40,394 nucleotides of DNA, taken from assembly GCA_026397915.1 (NCBI GenBank), contig JAPLTX010000013.1, positions 1-40,394 of the forward strand, in the 5' to 3' direction. Of the stretch, positions 16,762-24,518 are shown one piece after another. Source of the DNA: Verrucomicrobiota bacterium (GTDB taxonomy: Bacteria; Verrucomicrobiota; Verrucomicrobiia; CAIQCK01). A program made the position numbers and the translations under genes. Numbering within the stretch: position 1 is the first letter of the stretch; each line of letters opens with the position of its first letter. The notes beneath the pieces are model-generated. The model was given only the letters and a program-made list of their open reading frames with translations, was not told the DNA's origin and searched no databases.

Positions 16762-17853
16762 TCAGCGCGGCGTCAGTTCGTTCCAGCTTATGGTCTGGAA
16801 ACTCCCGTCGGTGTTGCGGAAGAGCGTGGTCACGATCATCCGGCGGACGTTGCCGACGGCGCCGGTGGAGTAGATGGTGAAGAAGGAGCTCGACACGTCG
16901 AGGTAGTTGGCGAGCGCGCGCATTTCGTTGCGCGACATGGTGCCGCTCCAGACATTGGCCACAGCGCCCGCGTCCTGAAGCGGTTTGTCGTCATCGGTGC
17001 CGTCTATGCCATCGTCGCCCTGCCGATAACGGATGAGTTGTTCGGCCAGTTGGGCGGTGACGCCGGGAATGCATTGGAGCACCTGGCTGGAGGCGGTGTT
17101 CACGTTGATCTTGATGAAAGGCATGGTGGTCAGGAACTGTGCGAGGCCGGTGTAGGTCGTCTCGCTCGGCGATTGCCCTGGATGACCGTAAAAAATGTCC
17201 GGGGTCATGCCTCGAATCAGCAGCAGTTCTTCAATCTTGTCCAGTGACGCATTTTTGCAATGATACGGCCCGCCCTGGTCGGACGACAATCCCATATAGT
17301 ATTCGTCTTCGGCTCCATTCAATTTGGTCGAGCTGTCTTTGTCTATCCAGTCGCCGATGGAGTCAACAATCATGTTGGATGTTTCTGTGTCCACGCCGCT
17401 CAGCCGCAACAGCGTCTTCCACTGTTCCGGCGCGATGACATTCGCGTTCAGCTTGGACTGCTCGTCCACCACTTGCACGGTAAAAGTGCCGTCGTCCGGA
17501 TTGCCGGTGATGGCGTGATCGGCCAGGTCCGGGTTGTTGTGCCACGGCTCCGAGTAGTAATCGGCGGTGGTCGAGGAAAACTGGCGCACCGAGCCGTCGG
17601 AGCTGTTGACCTGCCCGGCCTTCTTAACTTTCGCCGCCAGTAACGCCTTCTCGAATTCGATGCCTGCCATCGCCAGCGATTTTGCCCTCAACTCGCGGTT
17701 GTGATAGCTCGTCAGCCGCGTTTCGATGTGCATGGTGAACGCAAACGTGCTGACCATCAGCGACAGAAGCAGGACGACCCAGAGCACGACGATCAGGATC
17801 GCGCCGCGCGGCCGTCCCGCATCCCGCTGAAGTTTGGAGCCGCTGCTGTTCAT
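16762..17853 (-). CDS. gspK: minor pseudopilin GspK
   Basis: The predicted protein has 363 residues from ATG 17853; a GTG at 17859 is the alternative. The N-terminus carries the GspK-type leader and membrane helix (GRPRGAILIVVLWVVLLLSLM), with the small-residue cleavage site before the helix. A long globular domain follows with the GspK helix-hairpin-helix region (LNANVIAPEQWKTLL, LDKIEELLLIRGMTPDIFYG, INVNTASSQVLQCIPGVT). GspK caps the tip of the pseudopilus with GspI and GspJ. The start is 9 nt after the gspJ stop, consistent with coupled translation. The order H-I-J-K is the canonical one. Confidence 0.92.
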   Translation of the reverse strand: MNSSGSKLQRDAGRPRGAILIVVLWVVLLLSLMVSTFAFTMHIETRLTSYHNRELRAKSLAMAGIEFEKALLAAKVKKAGQVNSSDGSVRQFSSTTADYYSEPWHNNPDLADHAITGNPDDGTFTVQVVDEQSKLNANVIAPEQWKTLLRLSGVDTETSNMIVDSIGDWIDKDSSTKLNGAEDEYYMGLSSDQGGPYHCKNASLDKIEELLLIRGMTPDIFYGHPGQSPSETTYTGLAQFLTTMPFIKINVNTASSQVLQCIPGVTAQLAEQLIRYRQGDDGIDGTDDDKPLQDAGAVANVWSGTMSRNEMRALANYLDVSSSFFTIYSTGAVGNVRRMIVTTLFRNTDGSFQTISWNELTPR

Positions 17854-17862
17854 CGTCACATC

Positions 17863-18735
17863 TCAACTGCCGCTGCTGCGTCCGCCGCCCGTGCTGCCGC
17901 CGGACCCGCCGGACTGGCCACCCGTCGAAGATCGGCCTGATTGTCCGCTTTGGCCCGTCCGGCTGCTCGACCCCATCGGCACCGTGCCGATCTGCGCCGC
18001 GGCGTTGCAGGGAATATCCATGCTCTTTACCAGTGTTACATCTGCTTGATTTGGATTGGAACTGGCCATGGTGATGGTCAGTTCCAATGATCCCGGCATG
18101 GTGGTGGCGTCGTCCCATGTGTCCAGCCATTGGTCGTTGGGCGCGTCGTAGTAGCGCATGTTGAAGCTCTTCACCCAGTTGGCCAGCCGGATGGTCTTGC
18201 CCGCGCTGTCCACGTCCGCGGCCAGAAAGTTCTTCGCGCGCGCAATCAACGCCGTTTCGCCGTTCTCGTCCGGCTCCAGCGAAAACTGGATGCGTTGCGG
18301 CACGCCGCCCGCTTGCGCCGGCCCGCCAACCGACGGCACGTCCGTGGCCACGAAGCTGACGGAGTCGGCGTCGCCGTTGTCCTGAGTGTCCCACGCATAC
18401 CATGCGGCGTTTTCCTGCGAGAAGATCGCGGTGCGGAATGATCGCGACACGATATCCATGAGTGAGCGTTGGCGTTGGAGATTCTCCGTCAGGTCGCGGC
18501 TGCGCTTTAACGCCGTCAGCCCCGTGTTCCACGTCAACAACACCGCCGCCAGGATACTCGCCATGATCGCCGTCGCCAGCAGCAGCTCGATGAGCGTGAA
18601 ACCGCGGCGGAGGGAAGTCGGAGTATTGGAGTGATGGAGTATTGGAGTATTGGGCTGGAGGGACAACGTCCGCCCCCGGAGTTCCCAACACTCCAATACT
18701 CCATCACTCCAATACTCCAGTCCGTTTCCGCTCAT
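17863..18735 (-). CDS. gspJ: minor pseudopilin GspJ with repeat-derived 44-residue leader
   Basis: The predicted protein has 290 residues. ATG 18735 is preceded by GGAGG 6 nt upstream and shares its A with the TGA of gspI (TGATG overlap), so initiation here is well supported and probably coupled. Codons 7 to about 40 are built from a perfect 28-bp inverted repeat and its loop (18621-18717). They encode EYWSDGVLE-type and ILHHSNTP-type peptides. Directly after comes the prepilin cleavage site RRG|FTLIELL and membrane helix. No other start codon lies between repeat and cleavage site. The leader is thus about 45 residues instead of the usual 6-25. The globular part has GspJ-like SRSFRTAIF and YYDAPNDQWLDTWDD segments. 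The C-terminal 35 residues are Ser/Gly-rich low complexity. Confidence 0.88.
   Translation of the reverse strand: MSGNGLEYWSDGVLECWELRGRTLSLQPNTPILHHSNTPTSLRRGFTLIELLLATAIMASILAAVLLTWNTGLTALKRSRDLTENLQRQRSLMDIVSRSFRTAIFSQENAAWYAWDTQDNGDADSVSFVATDVPSVGGPAQAGGVPQRIQFSLEPDENGETALIARAKNFLAADVDSAGKTIRLANWVKSFNMRYYDAPNDQWLDTWDDATTMPGSLELTITMASSNPNQADVTLVKSMDIPCNAAAQIGTVPMGSSSRTGQSGQSGRSSTGGQSGGSGGSTGGGRSSGS
18621..18717. repeat. perfect 28-bp inverted repeat inside the 5' end of gspJ
   Basis: The left arm 18621-18648 and right arm 18690-18717 are exact reverse complements over all 28 bases. After one mismatch the pairing continues for five more bases (18650-18654 with 18684-18688). The 41-nt centre contains a small GGAC/GTCC hairpin (18661-18671). 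Each arm is itself a run of the words GGAGTATT and GGAGTGAT. The element lies entirely within the gspJ reading frame and keeps that frame open. Simple word-repeat palindromes of this kind read as EYWS/LQYSNTP-like peptides. I recall similar sequences scattered between genes in some Verrucomicrobiota and Planctomycetota, but cannot confirm that here. In mRNA it would form a very stable stem beginning 18 nt after the start codon. Confidence 0.95.
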
Positions 18736-19202
18736 CAGCTTCCTCCGGCGGCGGCCCTGCCGCTGTTGCTGGGGCCAAGCGCGTTGCCCATGGTGTTGGA
18801 GGTGGCGCTTGGATTGTAGAGAACCGTGTTCAGCGTCACATCGTATTCGCGGTTGCGCTCGTGCCATTTGATGGTGAGCGTCTGTTTGTAGAGCGACTCA
18901 AGTTGGCTCTCGTCCACGACAATCTCGCGCTGCCACTGGAAGTTGGGAAAGCCGTCGCCGAAGTCGCCGGTGGTGATGCCTTCCGTGAAGTTGGTCGGGT
19001 TGCTGAACTCCAGCAACTTCATCTCCGCCAGATCGTGTGCGACGGTATAGTTGCTCGCGTTCTTGGCCGAGTCCATGCAACGGCCGATGGCCATCGCAAT
19101 GGTGAACAGAGCCGTGCCGACGATCGCCACCGCCAGCATCACTTCCAGCAGCGTGAAGCCGGAGCGAAAAACGTGAAATGTGAAACGTGAAGCGCGACGC
19201 AT
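18735..19202 (-). CDS. gspI: minor pseudopilin GspI-like
   Basis: The predicted protein has 155 residues. The leader is 14 residues long and made from a repeat (ASRFTFHVF, from 19171-19194). The cleavage site RSG|FTLLEVMLAVAIVGTAL and membrane helix follow, with the expected Glu at position 5 of the mature form. The globular part includes NYTVAHDLAEMKLLEF and a WQREIV strand, which fits a small GspI-type tip pseudopilin. The tail is Ser/Gly/Ala-rich. Its TGA overlaps the ATG of gspJ by one base, and its start is 7 nt after the gspH stop. The position in H-I-J-K order supports the name, although sequence similarity among minor pseudopilins is weak. Confidence 0.85.
   Translation of the reverse strand: MRRASRFTFHVFRSGFTLLEVMLAVAIVGTALFTIAMAIGRCMDSAKNASNYTVAHDLAEMKLLEFSNPTNFTEGITTGDFGDGFPNFQWQREIVVDESQLESLYKQTLTIKWHERNREYDVTLNTVLYNPSATSNTMGNALGPSNSGRAAAGGS
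19171..19194. repeat. GTGAAA-word simple repeat at the gspI leader
   Basis: Three imperfect copies of the word ACGTGAAATG / TGAAACGTGA lie back to back. On the minus strand they encode the RFTFHVF part of the GspI leader, directly before the prepilin cleavage site. Related words occur at 19940-19966 and 25898-25915. Confidence 0.7.
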
Positions 19203-19209
19203 GGGCGTG

Positions 19210-19947
19210 TCATCTCATTGGCGCATTGGGCAACAGTTTCGATAGCGACGTGAGTGGATCCAGTTCGATGGCGACCGTGTCGTCGTTGGCGTTGCCGAGG
19301 AGGATGGTGCCGCCCTGGCAGGCGCCGTTGGGGTAAAACGAAATCGAAGCGACGCCGCTGGCGGTGGCGGTGCTGTCCACAGCCTGCAATTGCAGGAGGC
19401 GGGCCGGTGAAACCATCTCGTGGCGAGTGGAGGTAGGCAGCGCAACGATGACGGCGTTGGTGGAGAGGTCGTCAGCCTGTGGCGCGGTGTCAGGAGCGGT
19501 GCCGTCGGTGAAGGCCAGCGCGTTGGTGCTGAGGCTCAACACTTGCAGCACCAAGTTGGTTTCGACAATGTCCGGCATTTCGATCCAGTAAGTTTGCTGT
19601 GAGAAATCCATGTTCAACGACATCGCGTGCTGGCGGACGATCGCCTGGTAGCGCGCGTGCTGGATGGTGGACCGCAGCACGCTCGTCTCGCTTCGCAGTA
19701 TCTCGCTGCGATAGGTCCGCAGAAACGTCGGCATGCCTACGCCGACCGCCAGCATGATGATCACGATCACGGCTATCGTTTCGATCAGGGTGAAGCCGGA
19801 ACGCTGCGAGCGGCGAGTGACGAGTGATGAGTGATGAGTGGCGGGTGACGAAAGGCGCAAAGCGGGGGACGAACGCGACGTCAGGAAAATCTGCCGACGC
19901 GCGCAATAAGCTGGCTGCCGCCGTCCACTTTGTCCCGCTTCACTCAT
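19210..19947 (-). CDS. gspH: minor pseudopilin GspH-like with long repeat-derived leader
   Basis: The predicted protein has 245 residues from ATG 19947 (GTG 19950 is in frame just upstream). The first about 51 residues precede the prepilin site RSG|FTLIETIAVIVIIML. The last part of that leader (LSSPATHHSSLVTRRS) is encoded by a GAGTGATGA-type repeat at 19813-19852. No ATG, GTG or TTG closer to the cleavage site is apparent, so the long leader seems real unless a non-standard start is used. The mature part has the pseudopilin helix, a segment rich in Thr and Ser, and a C-terminal ISFYPNG strand often seen in GspH. It lies between gspG (27 nt upstream) and gspI (7 nt downstream). Confidence 0.82.
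   Translation of the reverse strand: MSEAGQSGRRQPAYCARRQIFLTSRSSPALRLSSPATHHSSLVTRRSQRSGFTLIETIAVIVIIMLAVGVGMPTFLRTYRSEILRSETSVLRSTIQHARYQAIVRQHAMSLNMDFSQQTYWIEMPDIVETNLVLQVLSLSTNALAFTDGTAPDTAPQADDLSTNAVIVALPTSTRHEMVSPARLLQLQAVDSTATASGVASISFYPNGACQGGTILLGNANDDTVAIELDPLTSLSKLLPNAPMR
19813..19852. repeat. GAGTGATGA-word simple repeat at the gspH leader
   Basis: A run of the near-identical words GAGTGACGA, GTGATGA, GTGATGA and GTGGCGGGTGACGA. Read on the minus strand in the gspH frame it encodes the Ser/Thr/His/Arg-rich leader just before the prepilin cleavage site. Confidence 0.75.
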
Positions 19948-19966
19948 CACGTTTCACGCATTACGT
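19940..19966. repeat. TCATCACGTTTCACGC-word repeat at the gspG/gspH junction
   Basis: A short mix of the CACTCATCAC and GTTTCACGCATTACG words lies between the gspG stop and the gspH start and overlaps the gspH start codons. On the minus strand it also creates a four-codon ORF (ATG CGT GAA ACG TGA) whose TGA overlaps the gspH ATG. Confidence 0.55.
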
Positions 19967-19974
19967 CTCCCCCC

Positions 19975-20412
19975 TCACCGCCAACTCACGACATCGTCGT
20001 CGGTGTTCGGGCGGCCGTCGGGGCCCACGCTGTAGAGGTCGAAGCCTTCGGGGTCGGGGTTCTGTTGCGGGGGGCAGACATAGATGTAAGGCCGGTTCCA
20101 TGAATCAGGTTTGATGACAGCCGGTTCGAGATAGGGGCCGTGCCACTTCGTCGGCACCGGTTCGCTGGTGGGCGGCGAAATCAGCGCCTGCAAGCCCTGA
20201 TCAGTGGTGGGGTAGATGCCGCTGTCGAGGCTGTAGGTTTGCAGCGCCATCTTGTAGGAGTTGATCTGATTCTGCGTGGCGGTGACGTATGCCTTTTTCC
20301 GCTGCGGACCGATGTTGACGATCACCGTGCCCACGAGCAGGGCAATGATGGCAATTACCAGCATGATCTCAATGAGGGTGAAGCCCGAACACCTGTTCAA
20401 TCGCAATTTCAT
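19975..20412 (-). CDS. gspG: major pseudopilin GspG
   Basis: The predicted protein has 145 residues, typical for GspG. A short basic leader MKLRLNRCSG is cut before FTLIEIMLVIAIIALLVG, with Glu at mature position 5. The C-terminal region has the GspG hallmarks: YSLDSGIYPTTDQGLQALI, the PYLEPAVIKPDSWNRPYIY segment, and the calcium-loop-like GFDLYSVGPDGRPNTDDD. It forms the shaft of the periplasmic pseudopilus that pushes cargo through the secretin. Unlike the three pseudopilin genes downstream, its leader contains no repeat. It starts 16 nt after the gspF stop. Confidence 0.97.
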   Translation of the reverse strand: MKLRLNRCSGFTLIEIMLVIAIIALLVGTVIVNIGPQRKKAYVTATQNQINSYKMALQTYSLDSGIYPTTDQGLQALISPPTSEPVPTKWHGPYLEPAVIKPDSWNRPYIYVCPPQQNPDPEGFDLYSVGPDGRPNTDDDVVSWR

Positions 20413-20428
20413 TTCTGTTTTCTCCTGT

Positions 20429-21685
20429 TTACCGATTCAATCCGGACGTGATGCTCATGACGGCGCTGAGCACGCTGAACACGATGAAGCCGACCACCAG
20501 AGCAATCATGACGATGACGGCCGGCTCCAACAATGTGGTGAAGCGTTTGACATCCTGTGTCAATTCTTGTTCATACAAAGCGGCGACGTTATTGAGGGCC
20601 GTCGGCATGTCTCCGGTTTGCTCGCCGATCGCCAGCATGTCGATCAGCAGCGGTGGAAAAATCTGGCCCGCCGCCAGCGGCGCGGAGATGGTGGTGCCGT
20701 CGGTAACGCGCTCGCGGGCTTTGGCGATTTCGCGGGCAATGACGAGGTTGGTCATCGTATCCTCGGCGATTTTTAACGCAGTGAGCACCGGCACGCCGTT
20801 GCCCAGCAGCGTCGCCAGCGTGCGGCTGAATTGCGCGAAGAACGCGGCTTTCAGCGTGTTGCCGGCCAGCGGGATGCGCAGTTTCCACCGATCCAACATC
20901 AGCCGGCCCTCGATGGTTCGCATGGTGCGTTTGTAAGCGAACACAATAAGAGTAATGACCGTCGCAAGCCCGATCAGGAACCACGGGTTGCCGGCGAGAT
21001 TGCCAACGGAGATCAGCATCCGCGTCGGCAACGGCAACGTCGTGCCGAGGTCCTGGAACATTTGTGTGAACTTCGGCAGCAAGAACACCATGAACACGAA
21101 CACGACGCCGATGCCGACGACGAGCACGATGGCTGGATACAACAGCGCGGAGGTGACCTTCTCGCGAATGTCCGCGAGCCGCTCGTAGTGTTCGGTCAGC
21201 CGCTTCAGCACCTCCGGCAACGTGCCGCTCTGTTCGCCGGAGCGGATCATGTTGGTGTAGAAACGGGTGAAGATTTTCGGATTCCGCGCCAGCGCATCGG
21301 AGAGGTTGGCGCCTTGCATGATTTCCTCGCCAACCTGCTCCAGAATCGGGCCGAGTGACTTGGACTTCTGTTGCCGCGTCAAACTTTCCAGCGCCTGCTT
21401 CAGGCTCATGCCGCTCTTGAGGAGGTTGGCGAGTTGCTGCGTGAACAGCATCACCTGCCGGGAATTGACGCGGGCTTTTTTTACCGCACCAGCAGCGGGC
21501 ACGGCACCTTTTTGTTTCGACGGCCCGCCGAGGCCGCTTCTCTTTTGTGCCGCGGCGTCCACCGCGATGGGGAAGTAGCCTTGCGCAACCAGTTGCGACA
21601 ACGCTGCCTTGCGGTCCGGTGCGGTCAACAGACCACTGACCGCCTCGCCGCTCTTACTGCGCGCACTGTAGGAGAAATCTGGCAT
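20429..21685 (-). CDS. gspF: inner-membrane platform protein GspF
   Basis: The predicted protein has 418 residues from ATG 21685; the upstream extension to 21805 overlaps gspE and lacks domain support. The N-terminal MPDFSYSARSKSGEAVSG is typical of GspF/PilC. Two copies of the cytoplasmic T2SSF domain follow (SRQVMLFTQQLANLLKSGMSLKQALE and FFAQFSRTLATLLGNGVPVLTALK), each with downstream membrane helices (LLYPAIVLVVGIGVVFVFMV and VIVMIALVVGFIVFSVLSAV). It transmits the motion of the GspE ATPase to pseudopilin assembly. The gene lies 28 nt after the gspE stop and 16 nt before gspG. Confidence 0.97.
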   Translation of the reverse strand: MPDFSYSARSKSGEAVSGLLTAPDRKAALSQLVAQGYFPIAVDAAAQKRSGLGGPSKQKGAVPAAGAVKKARVNSRQVMLFTQQLANLLKSGMSLKQALESLTRQQKSKSLGPILEQVGEEIMQGANLSDALARNPKIFTRFYTNMIRSGEQSGTLPEVLKRLTEHYERLADIREKVTSALLYPAIVLVVGIGVVFVFMVFLLPKFTQMFQDLGTTLPLPTRMLISVGNLAGNPWFLIGLATVITLIVFAYKRTMRTIEGRLMLDRWKLRIPLAGNTLKAAFFAQFSRTLATLLGNGVPVLTALKIAEDTMTNLVIAREIAKARERVTDGTTISAPLAAGQIFPPLLIDMLAIGEQTGDMPTALNNVAALYEQELTQDVKRFTTLLEPAVIVMIALVVGFIVFSVLSAVMSITSGLNR

Positions 21686-21713
21686 CGGAGAAAAAAGTCG
21701 CGGCCGCGAAGTG

Positions 21714-23450
21714 CTACTCGTCCGAGTAAGCCTCGTCTTCCTGCGTGATGCGGAGCACTTCCTCCAGCGACGTGACCCCCAGCGCCGCCTTGCGCATGCC
21801 ATCATCGCGCAGCGTTCTCATGCCATGCGCGACGGCCATCTTCTTCAGCTCAGCCGCGGGACGGCGGTCCACCACCAACGGCCGCAGCGCCTCGCTCATC
21901 AGCATGATTTCGTAGATGGCGGTCCGGCCCTGGTAACCGGTGCGGCGGCATTCCTCGCAGCCAACACCGCGATAAAATTTTGTGTGCTGGTATTTCTCGT
22001 TCTCGCCGCCGAGCCGCTCCATCAGGTCCTCGCTCGGCTTGTCCTCGACCTTGCAGACGGGGCAGAGCGTGCGCAACAACCGCTGGGCGACGATGGCTTC
22101 GATGGACGATGTGATGAGGAACGGCTCGATGCCCATGTCAATGAGCCGCGTGAAGCCGCTCGGCGCGTCGTTGGTGTGGAGCGTGGCGAAAACGAGGTGG
22201 CCCGTCAGCGACGCGCGCACGGCGATCTCGGCCGTCTCCAAGTCGCGCACCTCGCCGATCATGATCACGTCCGGGTCCTGGCGGAGCAGGTGGCGCAGGC
22301 CACGCGCGAATGTCAGCTCGATGTCCGGCCGCACCTGCATCTGGATGATGCCGCGAAGCTGGTTTTCCACCGGATCCTCGACGGTCATGATGCGCTGGTC
22401 AATCGTGTTGATTGTGCTGAGGCAGGCATAGAGCGTCGTGCTCTTGCCGCTGCCGGTCGGGCCGGTGACCAGAATGATGCCGTGCGGACGTTCGATCAGC
22501 CGGCGGAAAATCTTTTCGTCCACGGCCGCCATGCCGAGCTTGTCGAGGCCCAGCAGCATCGTGCTGCGGCTCAGCAAGCGGAGGCTGACGCTCTCGCCGT
22601 GGATGCTGGGGATGGTGGAGACACGGATATCCACCTCTTCGCCGCCGACGCGGAGGTTGATTGCACCGTCCTGCGGCAGCCGCTTCTCGGCAATGTCCAT
22701 GTTCGCCATGACCTTCACGCGGCTGATGATGGAGGCTTGGAACCGTTTCAGCACCGCCGGCACCGGCACCTGCACCAGCACGCCATCAATGCGGTAGCGG
22801 ATGCGCAGGTCTTCCTCCATCGGCTCGATGTGAATGTCGGTGGCGCGGTCGCGCTTGGCTTCGGCAATGATCTGGTTGACGAACTTCACCACGCTCGCCT
22901 CCTGCGAGGCTTCGTCAATGTCGCCGATGTTGATCCGCTCGTTGGCGGGAATATCAATGACGCCGCCGGCGGCGAGCATCTGGTCGAGCGTGTCGGCGCC
23001 GACGCCGTAATAACGCTTCTGCGCCTTCTCGATCTCCTCGCGCGTGGCGAGAGCCAGTTCCACGCGCTGGCCGGTGAGCCAGCCGATGGCGCTACGAGCG
23101 GCTTCGTTGAACGGGTCGCAGGTGGCGACGCAAATTGTGCCGTTCTCGGCCTTGATCGGCACGACCACGTGCTGGAAGACGACCTTCGGCTGGAGCTTAG
23201 AGGTGACGGCGAGGTCCAATTCCATGTCCGCCAGGCGGACGAACGGCAGACCGAGCTTCTCGCCGATCGCGCGCAGTAGCGGCTCCTCCTTCACCTTGTG
23301 CGTGGCGACGATGATCTCGATGAGCGACTTGCCCGGCTGTTGCTGGCGCTCGGTAAAAATGCGGTCGAGTTCTTCCGGCGTGAGGGGCGCCAGTGACTGG
23401 AGCAGTTCGCGCAAGTTCAACGCCGCGGGTTTGGTCGCAACTTTATCCAC
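21714..23450 (-). CDS. gspE: type II secretion ATPase GspE
   Basis: The predicted protein has 578 residues. The start is GTG at 23450, since the frame opens there and no ATG precedes the N-terminal domain. An N-terminal GspE/PilB domain (about 15-150) precedes the ATPase core: Walker A GPTGSGKSTT (330-339), Asp box TVEDPVE, Walker B PDVIMIGEVRD and His box LVFATLHTND. A four-cysteine zinc site (CPVC and CEEC) lies in the C-terminal part. No PilT-like retraction ATPase is present in the window, which favours secretion over twitching motility. It is preceded by a TPR membrane protein gene 98 nt upstream on the same strand. Confidence 0.97.
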   Translation of the reverse strand: MDKVATKPAALNLRELLQSLAPLTPEELDRIFTERQQQPGKSLIEIIVATHKVKEEPLLRAIGEKLGLPFVRLADMELDLAVTSKLQPKVVFQHVVVPIKAENGTICVATCDPFNEAARSAIGWLTGQRVELALATREEIEKAQKRYYGVGADTLDQMLAAGGVIDIPANERINIGDIDEASQEASVVKFVNQIIAEAKRDRATDIHIEPMEEDLRIRYRIDGVLVQVPVPAVLKRFQASIISRVKVMANMDIAEKRLPQDGAINLRVGGEEVDIRVSTIPSIHGESVSLRLLSRSTMLLGLDKLGMAAVDEKIFRRLIERPHGIILVTGPTGSGKSTTLYACLSTINTIDQRIMTVEDPVENQLRGIIQMQVRPDIELTFARGLRHLLRQDPDVIMIGEVRDLETAEIAVRASLTGHLVFATLHTNDAPSGFTRLIDMGIEPFLITSSIEAIVAQRLLRTLCPVCKVEDKPSEDLMERLGGENEKYQHTKFYRGVGCEECRRTGYQGRTAIYEIMLMSEALRPLVVDRRPAAELKKMAVAHGMRTLRDDGMRKAALGVTSLEEVLRITQEDEAYSDE

Positions 23451-23548
23451 AACAGCCAGCCAGTATAACCGGTTCGGAAATTCGGGTCAAAGCGTTACCA
23501 CTAACTAACGCCGGCCTCCCAGAAAAGTTTCGCTGTGAACAGCGCGGA

Positions 23549-24373
23549 TCACTGCTTCGCTGGCGCGGAGGCCGGCGGCTTCGCGGCCGGAGTCGCCGGA
23601 GCCGCAGGAGTGGCCGGCAACAAAACCTGCGGGATCGTCGCCGGAGTGCTGCTCGGGCGGGCCGGCGGCGCCAACGACTCCCCGCGCGCGCGGGCTTCGC
23701 GGTCCAAGGTGATGATGCGGTTACGCGCCCGCTCGGCCCATGAGGAATTCGGCGAGGCGGCGATGATATCTTCGTAGCCTTGGCGTGCCTTCTTCCACTG
23801 CTGGGTGGCCTCCAGGCAACGGCCGATGGCCATCCGGGCGTCGAACATGTGCGTAGCGTTGGGTGTCTCCGTCACGCGCTGATAGGCGTTGATGGCGCCG
23901 GCGTAGTCGCCCTGGCTCTCGCGGGCGGCGCCTTTGCCGTAGAACGCCGAATCGAGCATCGCGTGCTTCGGATACTCGTCGGCAAACCGCTGGTAGGTTT
24001 TCTCAGCGTCGCTGTATTTGCCGTCCTGGTATTGCTGGTCCGCCAGCAGCAACAGCGCAAACGCGCCGACGTTCTCGCCCTTGAACTGGCTGGCCACCGC
24101 CGTAAAATCCTTGGCTTCCTTCGCGCCGGCCAGCGCGCGGCCTTGCTCCTCGCGCTGTTGTTCCAGCCACCAATCCACGGCCAGATAAATGCTCACGCCG
24201 GCCACGACGGCGCAAGCGGCGGCGATGACGAGCTTCTTGTTCTTGTCCCAGAAATCCAGGAGCTGGAGGTCCAATGGCAACTCCTCCGGCTCGGCGGGCG
24301 TTTCCGGCGCCGGCGCGGGCTTGCCGTTGGCGAGCTTGATCTTGTCGTTCGATTTGTCGGCGTTGGGCTTCAT
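23549..24373 (-). CDS. membrane-anchored TPR protein (YfgM-like)
   Basis: The predicted protein has 274 residues from ATG 24373, which has a GGAA ribosome site. A Pro/Glu-rich cytoplasmic N-terminus is followed by one transmembrane helix (LVIAAACAVVAGVSIYLAVDW, about 48-68) and a periplasmic TPR region (FALLLLADQQYQDGKYSDAEKTY, AAPEYPK-like turns, AINAYQRVTETPNATH). It ends in an Ala/Pro-rich tail. The layout matches YfgM-type proteins, which work with the Sec translocon and outer-membrane assembly. Being the first gene of the secretion locus it could serve as a periplasmic docking or chaperone factor for it. That role is inferred from position only. Confidence 0.8.
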   Translation of the reverse strand: MKPNADKSNDKIKLANGKPAPAPETPAEPEELPLDLQLLDFWDKNKKLVIAAACAVVAGVSIYLAVDWWLEQQREEQGRALAGAKEAKDFTAVASQFKGENVGAFALLLLADQQYQDGKYSDAEKTYQRFADEYPKHAMLDSAFYGKGAARESQGDYAGAINAYQRVTETPNATHMFDARMAIGRCLEATQQWKKARQGYEDIIAASPNSSWAERARNRIITLDREARARGESLAPPARPSSTPATIPQVLLPATPAAPATPAAKPPASAPAKQ

Positions 24374-24462
24374 CGCTTGTTCCACACAAAGGGCCGCGAT
24401 GATTTGCGACCGGCGCGCGAAACGCAAGAGGGAAATGTGGCTGAATTAGACGTTAACGCGGC

Positions 24463-24491
24463 TTGACTCCGGCGGACGTTGGAATTATCAC
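24463..24491 (+). promoter_or_regulatory. sigma70-like promoter for the Gfo/Idh/MocA gene
   Basis: TTGACT (24463-24468) and TATCAC (24486-24491) are separated by exactly 17 bp. This would start transcription near 24498, about 20 nt before the ATG at 24519. The first box matches the consensus at five of six bases and the second at four of six. Confidence 0.5.
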
Positions 24492-24518
24492 TCGGCGGAA
24501 CCAAGCAAGGAGCTACAC

